DNA of 5,256 nucleotides from Verrucomicrobiales bacterium (GTDB lineage Bacteria; Verrucomicrobiota; Verrucomicrobiia; Limisphaerales; UBA9464): NCBI GenBank assembly GCA_003445095.1, contig DLVS01000479.1, positions 1-5,256 of the forward strand, in the 5' to 3' direction. The notes below the pieces were generated by a model that was not told the origin of the DNA, ran no database searches, and saw only the letters and a list, made by a program, of their open reading frames with translations. This document shows, one piece after another, positions 1-5,256 of this stretch; position 1 is the stretch's first letter; each line of letters opens with the position of its first letter. Both the position numbers and the translations under genes were made by a program.

Positions 1-1
1 G

Positions 2-172
2 TCCTCGTTGCGTTGGAGCGGGGGCATCCCTCCGTATCAACTGGAGCAGCGTCCGCGATTCGAAGCCGGCCAATGGCAGCGTGACTCCACGCTGCGATGG
101 CTGCGTTCCGCATCAGAAGTTGATCCAGACGACATGATGTTCTACCAGACGATCAGTATCGGGGATCCTTAG
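2..172 (+). CDS. 3' end of an unrecognised gene (partial)
   Basis: An open frame runs in from the left edge and stops at TAG 170-172, giving 56 codons with no start inside the window. Third codon positions are rich in G and C, as in the neighbouring genes, which favours this frame over a shorter competing frame that stops at TGA near 158. The peptide is hydrophilic, with several Trp, Arg, Asp and Gln residues, no membrane segment and no motif I recognise. It ends in MMFYQTISIGDP. The stop lies 82 bp before dppC on the same strand, so it may be cotranscribed with the transporter. It does not resemble the C-terminus of a transporter subunit. I assign no function; the rest of the protein lies outside the window. 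Confidence 0.45.
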   Translation, partial: SSLRWSGGIPPYQLEQRPRFEAGQWQRDSTLRWLRSASEVDPDDMMFYQTISIGDP

Positions 173-254
173 CCTCTCATCAGGAGACTCGCGGCCAGAG
201 CGGCGGTCAATCCGGCAACTGTAGAGCTGTTGTGCCTCGGAAAATCAGAATACC
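173..254 (+). other. Intergenic leader before dppC
   Basis: This 82-bp gap separates the upstream gene fragment from dppC. I looked for paired -35/-10 boxes at normal spacing and for a strong ribosome binding site and found neither convincingly. The only purine run near the start is CGGAAAA (238-244), about 10 bases before ATG 255 and a weak match at best. The operon promoter may be here or upstream of the window. Confidence 0.4.
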
Positions 255-870
255 ATGATGGATAAAGGCACCAAGACACAAACAGTCTTCAGCGCCCTGC
301 GATCGAATTGGCTGCTTGCCGTGGGCGTTGGCCTCATGGTGATGCTGGTCCTCCTCGCGTTGATCGCTCCGCTGCTCACGAGCGGGCGCCTGCTGCGCGA
401 GCCGATTCAGCAAGACACGCAAGGGTTGGACAACGACGGCATGCCGCGTCCCGCGGGTGGTAGTTATTTGTTGGGTACGGACAACCTCGGTCGCGACGTG
501 CTGGCCCGCGTGATTCACGGCACTCGCGTTTCGCTGCCGATTGCGGTTGGGGCGATGCTGACGGCATCCATGTTGGGCGTCGTTGTCGGTCTCTTCGCGG
601 GCTATTTCGGCGGCAGGCTCGACCTGGCACTCATGCGTTTTACCGAGATGAATCTGACCATCCCCGCAATCCTGCTAGCCGTAGCGTTTGCTGGATTGAT
701 GGACGGGCGAATCGTACATCGGCATCCCGCGTCGCTATGGCCAACCGTACTTCATCGCCTCGCCGCGCCTCGTGATCGTACCTGGTATCGCTATTGTGCT
801 GACGGTGCTTGCATTCAACTTGCTTGGGCAAGGTCTCCAGGAAGTGCTCGATCCGAAAGAACGGCGATGA
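255..870 (+). pseudogene. dppC: dppC-like permease gene, internally deleted and frameshifted
   Basis: This is one of the two inner-membrane permease subunits of a peptide-type ABC importer. From ATG 255, residues 1-151 follow the DppC pattern: a first membrane helix at about 18-41, the family hallmark LLGTDNLGRDVLARVIHGTR (72-91), a second helix at about 95-118 and the GYFGG motif (116-120), then the start of helix three (about 133-148). After codon 151 (about base 707) this frame no longer resembles DppC. The true C-terminus resumes in the +1 frame from about 706 (GESYIGIP), with the last helix PGIAIVLTVLAFNLLG and the closing EVLDPKERR, ending at TGA 868-870. Compared with a usual ~300-residue DppC, roughly 100 residues are missing, including the EAA loop that docks on the ATPase. 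The loss is not a multiple of three. The final TGA overlaps the next ATG as ATGA. Opp-type specificity cannot be excluded. As written this cannot give a working permease. Confidence 0.8.
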
Positions 871-1271
871 ACTTTAAGCGGAGACAGAACAAGGCATGGG
901 GAACAAGGGCGCAATCCCGTTGGGATGGGCACAATTCGCGACCGCTGTCCGGCTGGTTTGTTGGGATTCCGGACCCGGTTGATATGCTGGGCGCCTTGTT
1001 CGACGGGCGGGTGGTCACCAATGCGGCGACGATGAATCTGGCCTTCGACAACAATCCCGAAGTCACGCGTCTTCTCGATCACGCCGCGTCGGAGATCAAT
1101 TTGCCGCAACGTTACGCGTGGTATCAACAGGCCGAAGAACTGATTGTGCGCGACGCCCCGTGGGCGTTCCTTGGCCATCAAAGCATTTATGCTTTGCGCC
1201 AGCCTTGGCTCAAAGGGCCGCTTTTGGAGCCGCTCTGGTGTTATCGGTTCGACCGCGTTTGGATTGAATAA
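255..1271 (+). CDS. Composite reading frame: DppC N-terminal half joined to binding-protein tail
   Basis: This is the uninterrupted 338-codon frame actually present, and it is what an automatic gene caller would report. Residues 1-151 are the DppC N-terminal half. Residues about 153-204 (bases 711-866) are the dppC C-terminal coding region read out of frame, an Arg/Ala/His-rich stretch without family character. Residues 205-338 are the substrate-binding-protein remnant, whose own ATG at 867 is internal and in the same frame. If made, the product would place about three DppC helices before a small piece of a periplasmic domain, with no EAA loop and no ligand site. I read it as a by-product of the dppC deletion and not a designed fusion. 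It overlaps the two separate pseudogene entries, which describe its parts. Confidence 0.45.
   Translation: MMDKGTKTQTVFSALRSNWLLAVGVGLMVMLVLLALIAPLLTSGRLLREPIQQDTQGLDNDGMPRPAGGSYLLGTDNLGRDVLARVIHGTRVSLPIAVGAMLTASMLGVVVGLFAGYFGGRLDLALMRFTEMNLTIPAILLAVAFAGLMDGRIVHRHPASLWPTVLHRLAAPRDRTWYRYCADGACIQLAWARSPGSARSERTAMNFKRRQNKAWGTRAQSRWDGHNSRPLSGWFVGIPDPVDMLGALFDGRVVTNAATMNLAFDNNPEVTRLLDHAASEINLPQRYAWYQQAEELIVRDAPWAFLGHQSIYALRQPWLKGPLLEPLWCYRFDRVWIE
867..1271 (+). pseudogene. Peptide ABC substrate-binding protein, N- and C-terminal ends only
   Basis: The parent family (SBP family 5, DppA/OppA type) binds peptides or related solutes outside the inner membrane and hands them to the permease; members are usually 500-560 residues. 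Here 134 residues remain. ATG 867 overlaps the dppC stop as ATGA, and MNFKRR looks like the charged start of a signal peptide, but no hydrophobic core follows. From about residue 25 the sequence matches the C-terminal end of the family: SGWFVGIPDPVDML (28-41, the GW-x-DPxD region), NNPEVTRLLDHAA (62-74), the QRYAWYQQAEELIVRDAPW stretch (81-99), RQPWLKG (111-117) and the closing FDRVWIE (128-134). So about 400 residues of body are missing, with the frame kept at the join. Bases 1179-1196 and 1153-1167 form short perfect inverted repeats inside the coding part, probably by chance. The TAA stop overlaps the next ATG as TAATG. Confidence 0.75.
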
Positions 1272-1357
1272 TGAACGCCACCGAACCGCGCAGCGCCAAG
1301 CCGACGCGACAACTTTTCCGCCCGCCGAAGCGGATCAATCTCTTCGACGGTTCCTGA
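1271..1357 (+). CDS. Short 28-codon reading frame between binding protein and dppB
   Basis: ATG 1271 overlaps the TAA stop of the binding-protein remnant (TAATG), a common arrangement for coupled translation. The frame runs 28 codons to TGA 1355-1357, leaving 11 bases before ATG 1369 of dppB. The peptide is basic and proline-rich (begins MNATEPRSAKPT, contains FRPPKRINLF), with no membrane segment or known motif. It could be a small coupling peptide that feeds ribosomes to dppB, or the surviving first codons of another gene that lost its body, as its two upstream neighbours did. It could also be chance. The coupling geometry is the only support. Confidence 0.3.
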   Translation: MNATEPRSAKPTRQLFRPPKRINLFDGS

Positions 1358-1368
1358 CACTCACGGTG

Positions 1369-2289
1369 ATGACCCGTTTCATTACGCGCCTTATCTGGTC
1401 ACTCGTGACATTGCTGGGCACGGCGGTGCTCACGTTTCTGCTGATTAATCTGGTGCCTGGCGACGTCGCGCGCGTCATCGCCGGCCCCAAGGCGTCCGCC
1501 GAGGTGATCCAGCAGATTCATGCGCGCTACCATCTCGATGACCCGCTGTGGAAGCGGCTGGGCCATTACCTCCGCGAGCTCTGCCAAGGCGACCTCGGGC
1601 AGTCCTTCGTCACGAACCAACCAGTCGCAGAGGCCATCCGCACCCGCTTGCCGACGACCACGGCACTGGCCGGACTGGCGATCGTGATGTGGATGTTGCT
1701 GGCCATTCCACTAGGCGTGTTGACCGCCACCCGTCGGGGGACGTGGGTTGACCGCCTTGTGCTGGTCGGTGCGACTCTCACACTGTCCCTACCGGCCTTC
1801 TGGCTCGCGCGTATGTTGCAATACTGGCTTTCGTACAAGCTGGGTTGGTTTCCGGTAGCTGGGTTCCGCGGTTTCGCGCACCTGCTTTTGCCGGCCGCCA
1901 CCCTGGCCATCTTGGCAGTGGGCTACTATGCCCGACTGATTCACACCAGCATGATGGAGGTGCTAGATAGCCCTTACATCCGGACCGCCCGTGCCAAGGG
2001 GCTGTCCGAGAGCGCCGTGTTGTTCCGTCATGGATTGCGCAATGCCCTGATTCCCGTGGTAACTGTCCTCGGCATGGACGTGGCTGGTCTGCTTGGTGGC
2101 GTGATCTTCGTCGAAAATGTCTTCGCTCTACCGGGCATCGGCACATTGGCCGTTCAGAGCGTCTTCAACCTGGACGTACCGATGATCATGGGCGTGGTCT
2201 TGTTCAGCGCGACTGCGGTCATCCTAGCCAACCTAATCGTGGATTTGTTTTACGTCTGGATCGATCCGAGAATCGAACAAGCGACTTGA
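1369..2289 (+). CDS. dppB: Peptide ABC transporter permease DppB
   Basis: This inner-membrane permease subunit normally pairs with DppC to form the peptide channel. The 306-residue product has the usual family length. It has six predicted membrane segments at about 9-29, 97-120, 129-157, 170-190, 231-252 and 271-293. Visible hallmarks are NLVPGDVARVIAG (27-39), the RLPTTTAL stretch (93-100), LGWFPVAGFRG (158-168) and the EAA coupling loop (about 200-230, with ARAKGLSESAVLFRHGLRNA). These are followed by the conserved VENVFALPGIG (248-258). I chose ATG 1369 because the protein then opens directly with the typical MTRFITRL; GTG 1366 is possible. A longer in-frame extension back to 1144 overlaps the binding-protein coding region and is not family-like. 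No Shine-Dalgarno sequence is visible. It looks intact, unlike its partner dppC. Substrate (dipeptide, oligopeptide or other) cannot be told from sequence. Confidence 0.93.
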   Translation: MTRFITRLIWSLVTLLGTAVLTFLLINLVPGDVARVIAGPKASAEVIQQIHARYHLDDPLWKRLGHYLRELCQGDLGQSFVTNQPVAEAIRTRLPTTTALAGLAIVMWMLLAIPLGVLTATRRGTWVDRLVLVGATLTLSLPAFWLARMLQYWLSYKLGWFPVAGFRGFAHLLLPAATLAILAVGYYARLIHTSMMEVLDSPYIRTARAKGLSESAVLFRHGLRNALIPVVTVLGMDVAGLLGGVIFVENVFALPGIGTLAVQSVFNLDVPMIMGVVLFSATAVILANLIVDLFYVWIDPRIEQAT

Positions 2290-2448
2290 AGAAAATCTCC
2301 CAACAAAGGAGCGGAGGGAACAAAGACCAGCGGAAACGAAGCGGAGAAAGGCAATGCCTTATCGAATCCGATGGGCCTGGCTCCCGCCGAATTGATCTTA
2401 CGTAGCTCTTTGTTTCCTTCGAGCTCTTCGGTAAAAACCTCTAACTTC
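2290..2448 (+). repeat. Intergenic element: purine-rich tandem units and imperfect inverted repeat
   Basis: The 159-bp gap before dppD has clear structure. Its left part holds three degenerate 16-17-bp units, each opening with AACAAAG or AACGAAG, at 2302, 2319 and 2335. The right part is pyrimidine-rich. Bases 2312-2327 pair with 2406-2421 at 13 of 16 positions, and two of the mismatches are G-T pairs that would hold in RNA. Inside the loop sit two smaller hairpins: 2348-2360 (AAGGCA/TGCCTT) and 2361-2372 (ATCG/CGAT). The dppD frame is open upstream to ATG 2371 but that stretch is not ABC-like. It could be a transcript processing or attenuation structure that sets dppD-dppF levels, or a copy of a dispersed intergenic repeat. 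Confidence 0.55.
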
Positions 2449-3396
2449 ATGGCTCTCCTGGAAATTCGGAATCTGCAGATCGACTTCGGTGCGGTCCGTG
2501 CGGTGGATGGCGTGTCGCTATCAATCGCGGAAGGGGAGACTTTGGGATTGGTTGGCGAGAGTGGCTGCGGCAAGAGTGTCACGGCTCTTAGCATTGCACG
2601 TCTGCTGACCACTCCGCCGGCTCGCTATGCCGGTGGCGAAATCCTGCTGCAAGGGCGCGACGTGCTGAAGATGTCCGGAGCGGAGTTGCGCTCAATTCGC
2701 GGGGCCGTCGTCAGCTATGTGTTCCAAGAGCCGGGCGCCTCGTTGAATCCAGTTTTTCGGGTCGGCAAGCAGATCCGAGAATCGCTGCTGTTGCATCGGC
2801 CGGAAAAGGCGAACGACGGCGAGGTGATCCGACTGTTGAAGTTAGTGGGCATTCCCGCTCCGGAAAGTCGCGCGCGCGATTATCCGCACCAACTGAGCGG
2901 GGGAATGCAGCAGCGCGTGATGATCGCCATGGCCTTGGCGAGCGAACCCAAGCTCTTGATCGCAGACGAACCTACGACCGCGCTCGACGTGACCATTCAG
3001 GCACAAATTCTGGAATTGCTGACGGAATTGAAGAAGCGGCTCGGAATGGCGATTCTGCTGATCACGCACAATTTGGGCATTGTGGGCGACCTCGCGGACC
3101 GTGTCGTCGTCATGTACGCGGGACAGGTGATTGAGGAGGCCTCCGCGAGCGAACTGCTAGCGCGGCCGCTGCATCCGTACACTCGTGCATTGATCCAATC
3201 TGTGCCCGAGTTGGGACATTCGTCCGAACGCCTCCACGCAATCCCGGGCACGGTGCCATCTCCGGGACAGTGGCCCCCGGGATGCCGTTTCGCGCCCCGG
3301 TGTTCCATGGCCAAGCCGGATTGTGATGCCGCATTGCCGGAGTTGTTAGAAACATCGCCGGGCCGCCGAGTGCGTTGCCCGCTGTGGAACTCTTAA
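2449..3396 (+). CDS. dppD: Peptide ABC transporter ATP-binding protein DppD
   Basis: This cytoplasmic ATPase subunit pairs with DppF to power import. The 315-residue product has all nucleotide-binding motifs in order: Walker A GESGCGKS (36-43), Q-loop Gln93 in [11 protein letters not shown], signature LSGGMQQ (149-155), Walker B LLIADEP (169-175), D-loop ALD (178-180) and the switch His207. The residue after that His is Asn (THNLG) where Asp is usual. The C-terminal Opp/Dpp extension starts near HPYT (242-245) and has the cysteine set C279, C285, C292 and C310. In related transporters such cysteines hold an iron-sulphur cluster; that is family knowledge, not shown here. ATG 2449 is chosen because [10 protein letters not shown] is the family N-terminus; ATG 2371 would add 26 unrelated residues. 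No ribosome binding site is evident. dppF follows after 9 bases. Looks intact. Confidence 0.94.
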   Translation: MALLEIRNLQIDFGAVRAVDGVSLSIAEGETLGLVGESGCGKSVTALSIARLLTTPPARYAGGEILLQGRDVLKMSGAELRSIRGAVVSYVFQEPGASLNPVFRVGKQIRESLLLHRPEKANDGEVIRLLKLVGIPAPESRARDYPHQLSGGMQQRVMIAMALASEPKLLIADEPTTALDVTIQAQILELLTELKKRLGMAILLITHNLGIVGDLADRVVVMYAGQVIEEASASELLARPLHPYTRALIQSVPELGHSSERLHAIPGTVPSPGQWPPGCRFAPRCSMAKPDCDAALPELLETSPGRRVRCPLWNS

Positions 3397-3405
3397 GTCG
3401 ACCGA

Positions 3406-4371
3406 ATGCCACTCCTCGAAGCCCACGACTTACGCGTCCACTTCCCGGTGAGGCAGGGAGTTTTTTCGCGAGCGACGCTATCCGTCAAAGCGGTGGACGG
3501 TGTGTCGTTGTCGGTCGGCGAAGGAGAGGCCGTCGGCTTGGTGGGCGAAAGTGGCTGTGGCAAAACCACGCTCGGCCGCGCCGTCCTTCGGCTTTTAGAA
3601 CCGACCGGCGGCCGGCTGATCTTCAATAACGAGGACATCACCACGATGCCCGCTCGGGAACTCCGGCGGCGACGACGACAGTTTCAGATGATTTTCCAAG
3701 ATCCGTTCAGCTCGCTCGATCCGCGGTTTACCGTGGGAGAGACCATCGGCGAGGCGCTCGACATCCATCAACTGGTTCCCAATCGGGATGTCCGCCGAAA
3801 GCGCATCGGCGAATTGCTTGAGTCGGTGGGCTTGCGGACGGAACACGTGGATCGGTATCCCCATGAATTCAGCGGCGGCCAACGCCAACGCGTTGGTATT
3901 GCCAGAGCCCTGGCGGTCGAACCGCGTTTGATTGTCTGCGACGAACCGGTGAGCGCGCTGGATGTGAGCGTGCAAGCACAGGTCATCAACTTGCTACAAG
4001 ACTTACAACGCGAACGCCGGCTGGCCCTATTGTTCATCTCGCATGATCTCGCCGTCGTCGAGCACCTCTGTGCCCGTGTGGCCGTAATGTATCTCGGGCG
4101 CGTCGTCGAACTGGGACCGTCGCGAGCCCTTACCAGCAGCCCCAAGCATCCTTACACGCAGGCATTGCTGTCGGCAGTGCCGGTCGTCGATCCCAAGTCA
4201 AAGCGTATCCGAATCGTCCTGGGTGGGGATGTTCCGTCACCGATTCACCCACCGCCGGGGTGTCCGTTTCATCCGCGGTGCCCCGTAGCGGAGGCTCGGT
4301 GTCGAACCGAGGTTCCACTTTTGCGCGAGATTGCACCGGGCCGCTGGGCCGCTTGTCATTTGGCGCAATAA
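3406..4371 (+). CDS. dppF: Peptide ABC transporter ATP-binding protein DppF
   Basis: This is the second ATPase subunit, partner of DppD; 321 residues is the usual length. Motifs in order are the DppF-type opening [10 protein letters not shown] (9-18), Walker A GESGCGKT (47-54), Q-loop Gln98 in [11 protein letters not shown], signature FSGGQRQ (155-161), Walker B LIVCDEP (175-181), D-loop ALD (184-186) and switch His213 in [11 protein letters not shown]. The C-terminal extension begins at [12 protein letters not shown] (248-259). It carries GCPFHPRCP, giving cysteines C286, C292, C299 and C317, the same spacing as in DppD. ATG 3406 lies 9 bases after the dppD stop, so the two are surely cotranscribed and probably coupled; no Shine-Dalgarno sequence is seen in the gap. 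It is the last gene of the operon. Nothing in it looks damaged. OppF-type specificity is equally possible from sequence alone. Confidence 0.95.
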   Translation: MPLLEAHDLRVHFPVRQGVFSRATLSVKAVDGVSLSVGEGEAVGLVGESGCGKTTLGRAVLRLLEPTGGRLIFNNEDITTMPARELRRRRRQFQMIFQDPFSSLDPRFTVGETIGEALDIHQLVPNRDVRRKRIGELLESVGLRTEHVDRYPHEFSGGQRQRVGIARALAVEPRLIVCDEPVSALDVSVQAQVINLLQDLQRERRLALLFISHDLAVVEHLCARVAVMYLGRVVELGPSRALTSSPKHPYTQALLSAVPVVDPKSKRIRIVLGGDVPSPIHPPPGCPFHPRCPVAEARCRTEVPLLREIAPGRWAACHLAQ

Positions 4372-4390
4372 TCAGCTGCGCCAGAACCAT

Positions 4391-4422
4391 GAATCGTTCG
4401 ACCGCTGGGTCGTCACCGATTT
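4391..4422. terminator. Possible stem-loop between convergent genes
   Basis: Within the 58-bp gap between the stops of dppF and the minus-strand gene, CGACC (4399-4403) pairs with GGTCG (4408-4412) around a GCTG loop. Outside it AATCG (4392-4396) pairs with CGATT (4417-4421), separated by an uneven internal loop of 2 and 4 bases. The position suits a shared transcription end for both genes. There is no T-run on either side, so it does not meet the usual intrinsic terminator pattern. Confidence 0.35.
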
Positions 4423-4429
4423 CCGCTGC

Positions 4430-5179
4430 TTAGCGATGAGCATGGAACAATTCTTCGTTCGTCAGCCCAGTCATTGCCGACAAGCGTTTCAAGAGACTGA
4501 ACAAGACGTACATCATTACCGCCATACTCGGCACGAAGATTACCGGCCAGGAGACCCAGTTGAGCTTGCCCAGTTGAGCCACGTTTTCCGGAGAGCCAGG
4601 CGTGGCGGTGACAATCCACCGGGCGAGGAAAAAGTTCACCACGGCGCTGACTAAGAAGGTGGCCGCCAGCACCCACGAAGCCCATCGAAGGAGCGCCTCG
4701 AACCTCGGCACCGCGTTGCGCTCTACCAAGGCGCGACCAATTCGGTCGGTGTCCAAAACCTGATCGTTGTACACCAGCGTTCGCACCAACGGCTGCCGGG
4801 TTCGCAAGGTCAATGGGATGGCGAGCCCAAGCACGGCGGGAATGGCGGCTTCTTTGGCGGCGATCCAAATGTTGTCGGCTTTCATCAATCCCAAGATTCC
4901 TGTGATGAGGGTCCCGACCAGGCCAAGAATTGAAAGCGTGTTCCAAGTGCGTCGACGAATGAGGTCGTACAAGCCGTATCCCAAAGGTACCGACAGTGCC
5001 ACGACTAGCCCCCAGGCCGGTCCGAGGCGGTCGGGTTTGCTTAGTTGGGTGAGGAGGAGCCCTGGCAACACGGCGTTGCAGATCAGGTTGATCCACAAAT
5101 TCTCGCGAGGCTTCGGAGGCGGAATCGCCGAAGGGGGAGTTGGCGAAGAAGTCGGGGTCGAGCTTGCGTGGGACGGCAT
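4430..5179 (-). CDS. VC0807-family six-helix membrane protein, function unknown
   Basis: The 249-residue product has a Ser/Thr/Pro-rich start (residues 5-22, probably disordered). About six membrane segments follow at about 29-47, 54-74, 81-98, 110-126, 166-187 and 208-230. The pattern NLICNAVLPGLLL (31-43), the ALSVPLGYGLYDLIRRR stretch (61-77), SILGLVGTLITG (83-94), KEAAIPAVLGLAIPL (109-123) and FLVSAVVNFFLA (175-186) matches my recollection of the VC0807 family, whose role is not established. Acidic and amide residues in helices (Glu110, Asn182) and conserved glycines could suit transport or sensing, but that is a guess. ATG 5179 is chosen as the only in-frame ATG near the start; a TTG at 5245 would add 22 hydrophilic residues. 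No Shine-Dalgarno sequence is visible. It is convergent with dppF, so probably unrelated to the importer and separately transcribed. Confidence 0.75.
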   Translation of the reverse strand: MPSHASSTPTSSPTPPSAIPPPKPRENLWINLICNAVLPGLLLTQLSKPDRLGPAWGLVVALSVPLGYGLYDLIRRRTWNTLSILGLVGTLITGILGLMKADNIWIAAKEAAIPAVLGLAIPLTLRTRQPLVRTLVYNDQVLDTDRIGRALVERNAVPRFEALLRWASWVLAATFLVSAVVNFFLARWIVTATPGSPENVAQLGKLNWVSWPVIFVPSMAVMMYVLFSLLKRLSAMTGLTNEELFHAHR

Positions 5180-5256
5180 GCGTGAGAGAGAATAACGTGA
5201 GCATTTTGTTAGAGAGGGGTCCAGCTCAATGCGAATCACAGCCAAACCACAGAAAG
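5180..5256 (-). other. Upstream region of the VC0807-family gene
   Basis: This 77-bp stretch should hold the promoter of the minus-strand gene if it is not part of a longer operon beyond the window. On the minus strand I found no -35/-10 pair with acceptable spacing and no ribosome binding site. The reading frame is open through to a TTG at 5245, so a longer N-terminus is not excluded. Confidence 0.3.

Noticed and set aside
173..254. Operon promoter before dppC
   Set aside because: No -35/-10 pair with 16-18 bp spacing could be found; TTGTGC at 230-235 has no matching -10 box.
1153..1167. Perfect 6-bp hairpin ACGCCC/GGGCGT
   Set aside because: It falls within the conserved DAPWAF codons and is the kind of small GC hairpin expected at this base composition.
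1179..1196. Perfect 8-bp inverted repeat CAAAGCAT/ATGCTTTG with 2-bp spacer
   Set aside because: It lies inside well-conserved binding-protein codons and has no T-run or regulatory context; most likely chance.
1144..1368. Long N-terminal extension of the dppB frame back to 1144
   Set aside because: It overlaps the binding-protein coding region in another frame, has no permease character, and family DppB proteins start at the MTRFITRL position.
2371..2448. Upstream start for dppD at ATG 2371
   Set aside because: The extra 26 residues are translated from the repeat-like intergenic element and do not resemble the family N-terminus.
4767..5195. 142-codon plus-strand frame opposite the minus-strand gene
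   Set aside because: It is the antisense shadow of the VC0807-family gene, whose translation has clear membrane helices and family motifs, while this one has none.
4413..5204. 263-codon minus-strand frame overlapping the VC0807-family gene
   Set aside because: It is a different frame of the same strand, rich in Arg, His and Pro with no membrane segments, typical of an out-of-frame reading of GC-rich DNA.

Overview
The window carries one plus-strand operon for a peptide-type (Dpp/Opp family) ABC importer, followed by one convergent minus-strand membrane-protein gene. GC content is moderately high. Nearly all gene starts lack a clear Shine-Dalgarno sequence, and genes are joined by ATGA or TAATG overlaps. 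The wording of the substrate-binding-protein tail and the presence of a VC0807-type membrane protein would fit a bacterium of the Planctomycetes/Verrucomicrobia group. That placement is an impression without a database search.

Layout: 2-172 is the 3' end of an unrecognised gene. A gene-free stretch (173-254) leads into dppC (255-870), an inner-membrane permease gene that has lost its middle, including the EAA coupling loop, and is frameshifted at the join. It overlaps by ATGA a substrate-binding-protein gene (867-1271) that keeps its first codons and its last ~110 codons but lacks most of the body. Because of the frameshift, the dppC start reads without a stop into the binding-protein remnant, giving one composite 338-codon frame (255-1271). 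A 28-codon reading frame (1271-1357) follows by a TAATG overlap. Then come an intact dppB permease (1369-2289), a 159-bp intergenic stretch with purine-rich tandem units and a long imperfect inverted repeat (2290-2448), and the intact ATPase genes dppD (2449-3396) and dppF (3406-4371). A 58-bp convergent gap with a stem-loop separates them from a six-helix VC0807-family protein of unknown role on the minus strand (4430-5179).

In an intact system the binding protein would deliver a peptide to a DppB-DppC channel driven by a DppD-DppF ATPase pair. Here the two ATPases and DppB look healthy, while DppC and the binding protein are both internally deleted. The locus as written cannot make a complete importer by itself. 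It is either a decaying operon, one relying on subunits encoded elsewhere, or an assembly that has lost sequence at two points. I see no RNA genes, CRISPR arrays, insertion sequences or clearly novel system.
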